Source: Strigamia acuminata
Lineage: Eukaryota; Arthropoda; Chilopoda; Geophilomorpha; Linotaeniidae
Direction of reading: 5' to 3'
Assembly: GCA_949358305.1 (NCBI GenBank)
Contig: OX442314.1
Coordinates: 30,861,118-30,925,117, forward strand
DNA length: 64,000 bases
Below are positions 63,411 to 64,000 of the stretch, one piece after another. Every line of letters starts with the position of its first letter. Position 1 is the stretch's first letter. Position numbers and translations under genes: made by a program. The notes beneath the pieces are model-generated. The model was not told the DNA's origin. It saw only the letters and a program-made list of their open reading frames with translations, and searched no databases.

Positions 63411-64000
63411 TCACGCTCAACAACAATCACAACCATCACAAAAATCACAATAAAATGGCTGCCTCGCTCGAGCTCTTCACCCGACCGATTTACTTTGTCG
63501 AATGGCACCATCCTGTCCGTGCACGAAGACTTTATGTAGACTAGACTATATATAGTAACCACCCAGATACACATAGACCTATACTTATATATAAATAATA
63601 TAATGTTTTGTACCTATCTAGAAATAAGTAGGCCTAAATTTAACATGCAATTGCATGTTAATCTGGGCACAAGTAGCGAAAATGACGCTCTTGACATCGC
63701 TCCAAAACCCGAGTTAGATCACAGATCACAGATCAGCTCTTAAAACTCTTGAATTTACTCGCTAGAGTGCGTCCATTAAGAATTAAATTCAATTTAAAAA
63801 TTAAAAATTCGATTAAAAATTAAAATTAAAATTAAAAATTGAAATTACCGGTATTTCATTATTTACAATTGAAATTATCTAGAAATTATCTAGATTACAC
63901 GCAGTCGGAGTCGGACAGCATCTATACATCTATATTCTATCCGTGTTGTTTTAAACCTAACCGATGCGATCGACGTGTTGCCTAAAATCTACAAATCCAG
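63411..64000. other. Window end, no gene seen
   Basis: AT-rich sequence with a short aattaaaaattaaaatt array near 63780-63840 and an inverted pair tgcaattgca near 63648. No supported exon. Confidence 0.45.

Overview
This is an AT-rich stretch of an invertebrate animal nuclear genome. Genes are split by GT-AG introns, polyadenylation signals are AATAAA, genes are spaced by kilobases of AT-rich repeats, and DNA transposons and retroelements are abundant. A Toll-type receptor with internal LRRCT/LRRNT cysteine clusters, a CYP3-clan P450 tail and IS630/mariner-type transposons suggest a protostome, arthropod-like or similar. A CatSper pore subunit is also present, and many insects and nematodes lack that gene. 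I cannot name the species.

Layout. 0.1-7.4 kb: a single-exon Toll-like receptor (-), a leucine-zipper/RS-type ORF (-), a 50-bp-arm hairpin, a dead Tc1 element whose left terminal repeat is split by a 1.1-kb insertion, and an orphan N-terminal domain resembling the CTD phosphatase FCP1 (-). 7.6-13.2 kb: an SLC26 anion transporter (-) head to head with CATSPER3 (+), 391 bp apart. 13.5-21.1 kb: four tandem copies of a small secreted cysteine-rich gene with a shared upstream block and a shared phase-1 intron. One copy is frameshifted, one carries a pentapeptide-repeat insertion, and one holds a kilobase transposon in its intron. Between them lie a DIRS-type retroelement remnant and a fold-back MITE. 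21.5-22.1 kb: an intronless SR splicing factor (+).

22.9-36 kb: a six-kilobase split gene for an unrecognised secreted charged protein (-) shares a 267-bp bidirectional promoter with the first of two tandem membrane-anchored glucose/sorbosone-dehydrogenase-like genes (+). Introns here carry locus-specific tandem arrays, a hAT element with an 8-bp target duplication and a TAA-flanked MITE. 36.7-47.9 kb: a direct tandem duplication (about 5.3 and 5.9 kb), each unit with a seven-exon gene for an unrecognised cytoplasmic protein with an N-terminal PPPY motif (-). Mobile elements present in only one unit give clean empty sites in the other.

48.6-55.7 kb: a full-length, very young LTR retrotransposon (623-bp LTRs with one difference seen, AAAC target duplication, proline-tRNA-like primer site, polypurine tract). 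It has lost reverse transcriptase and carries an extra zinc-ribbon-like ORF before the 3' LTR. An old solo LTR of the family sits at 38.7 kb. 56.9-61.8 kb: a five-exon secreted beta-lactamase-fold protein (+) that has lost the catalytic Ser and Lys and carries a Thr-rich mucin-like insertion before its C-terminal DUF3471-like domain. 61.9-64 kb: a frameshifted P450 haem-binding exon (-), A-rich arrays and a few small candidate exons.

The most plausible functional unit is the CATSPER3/SLC26 pair, which could share sperm expression. The most novel coding material is the cysteine-rich array, the duplicated PPPY gene, the charged secreted protein and the mucin-lactamase fusion. All exon structures were read by eye from splice sites and reading frames; no alignment or database search was run.
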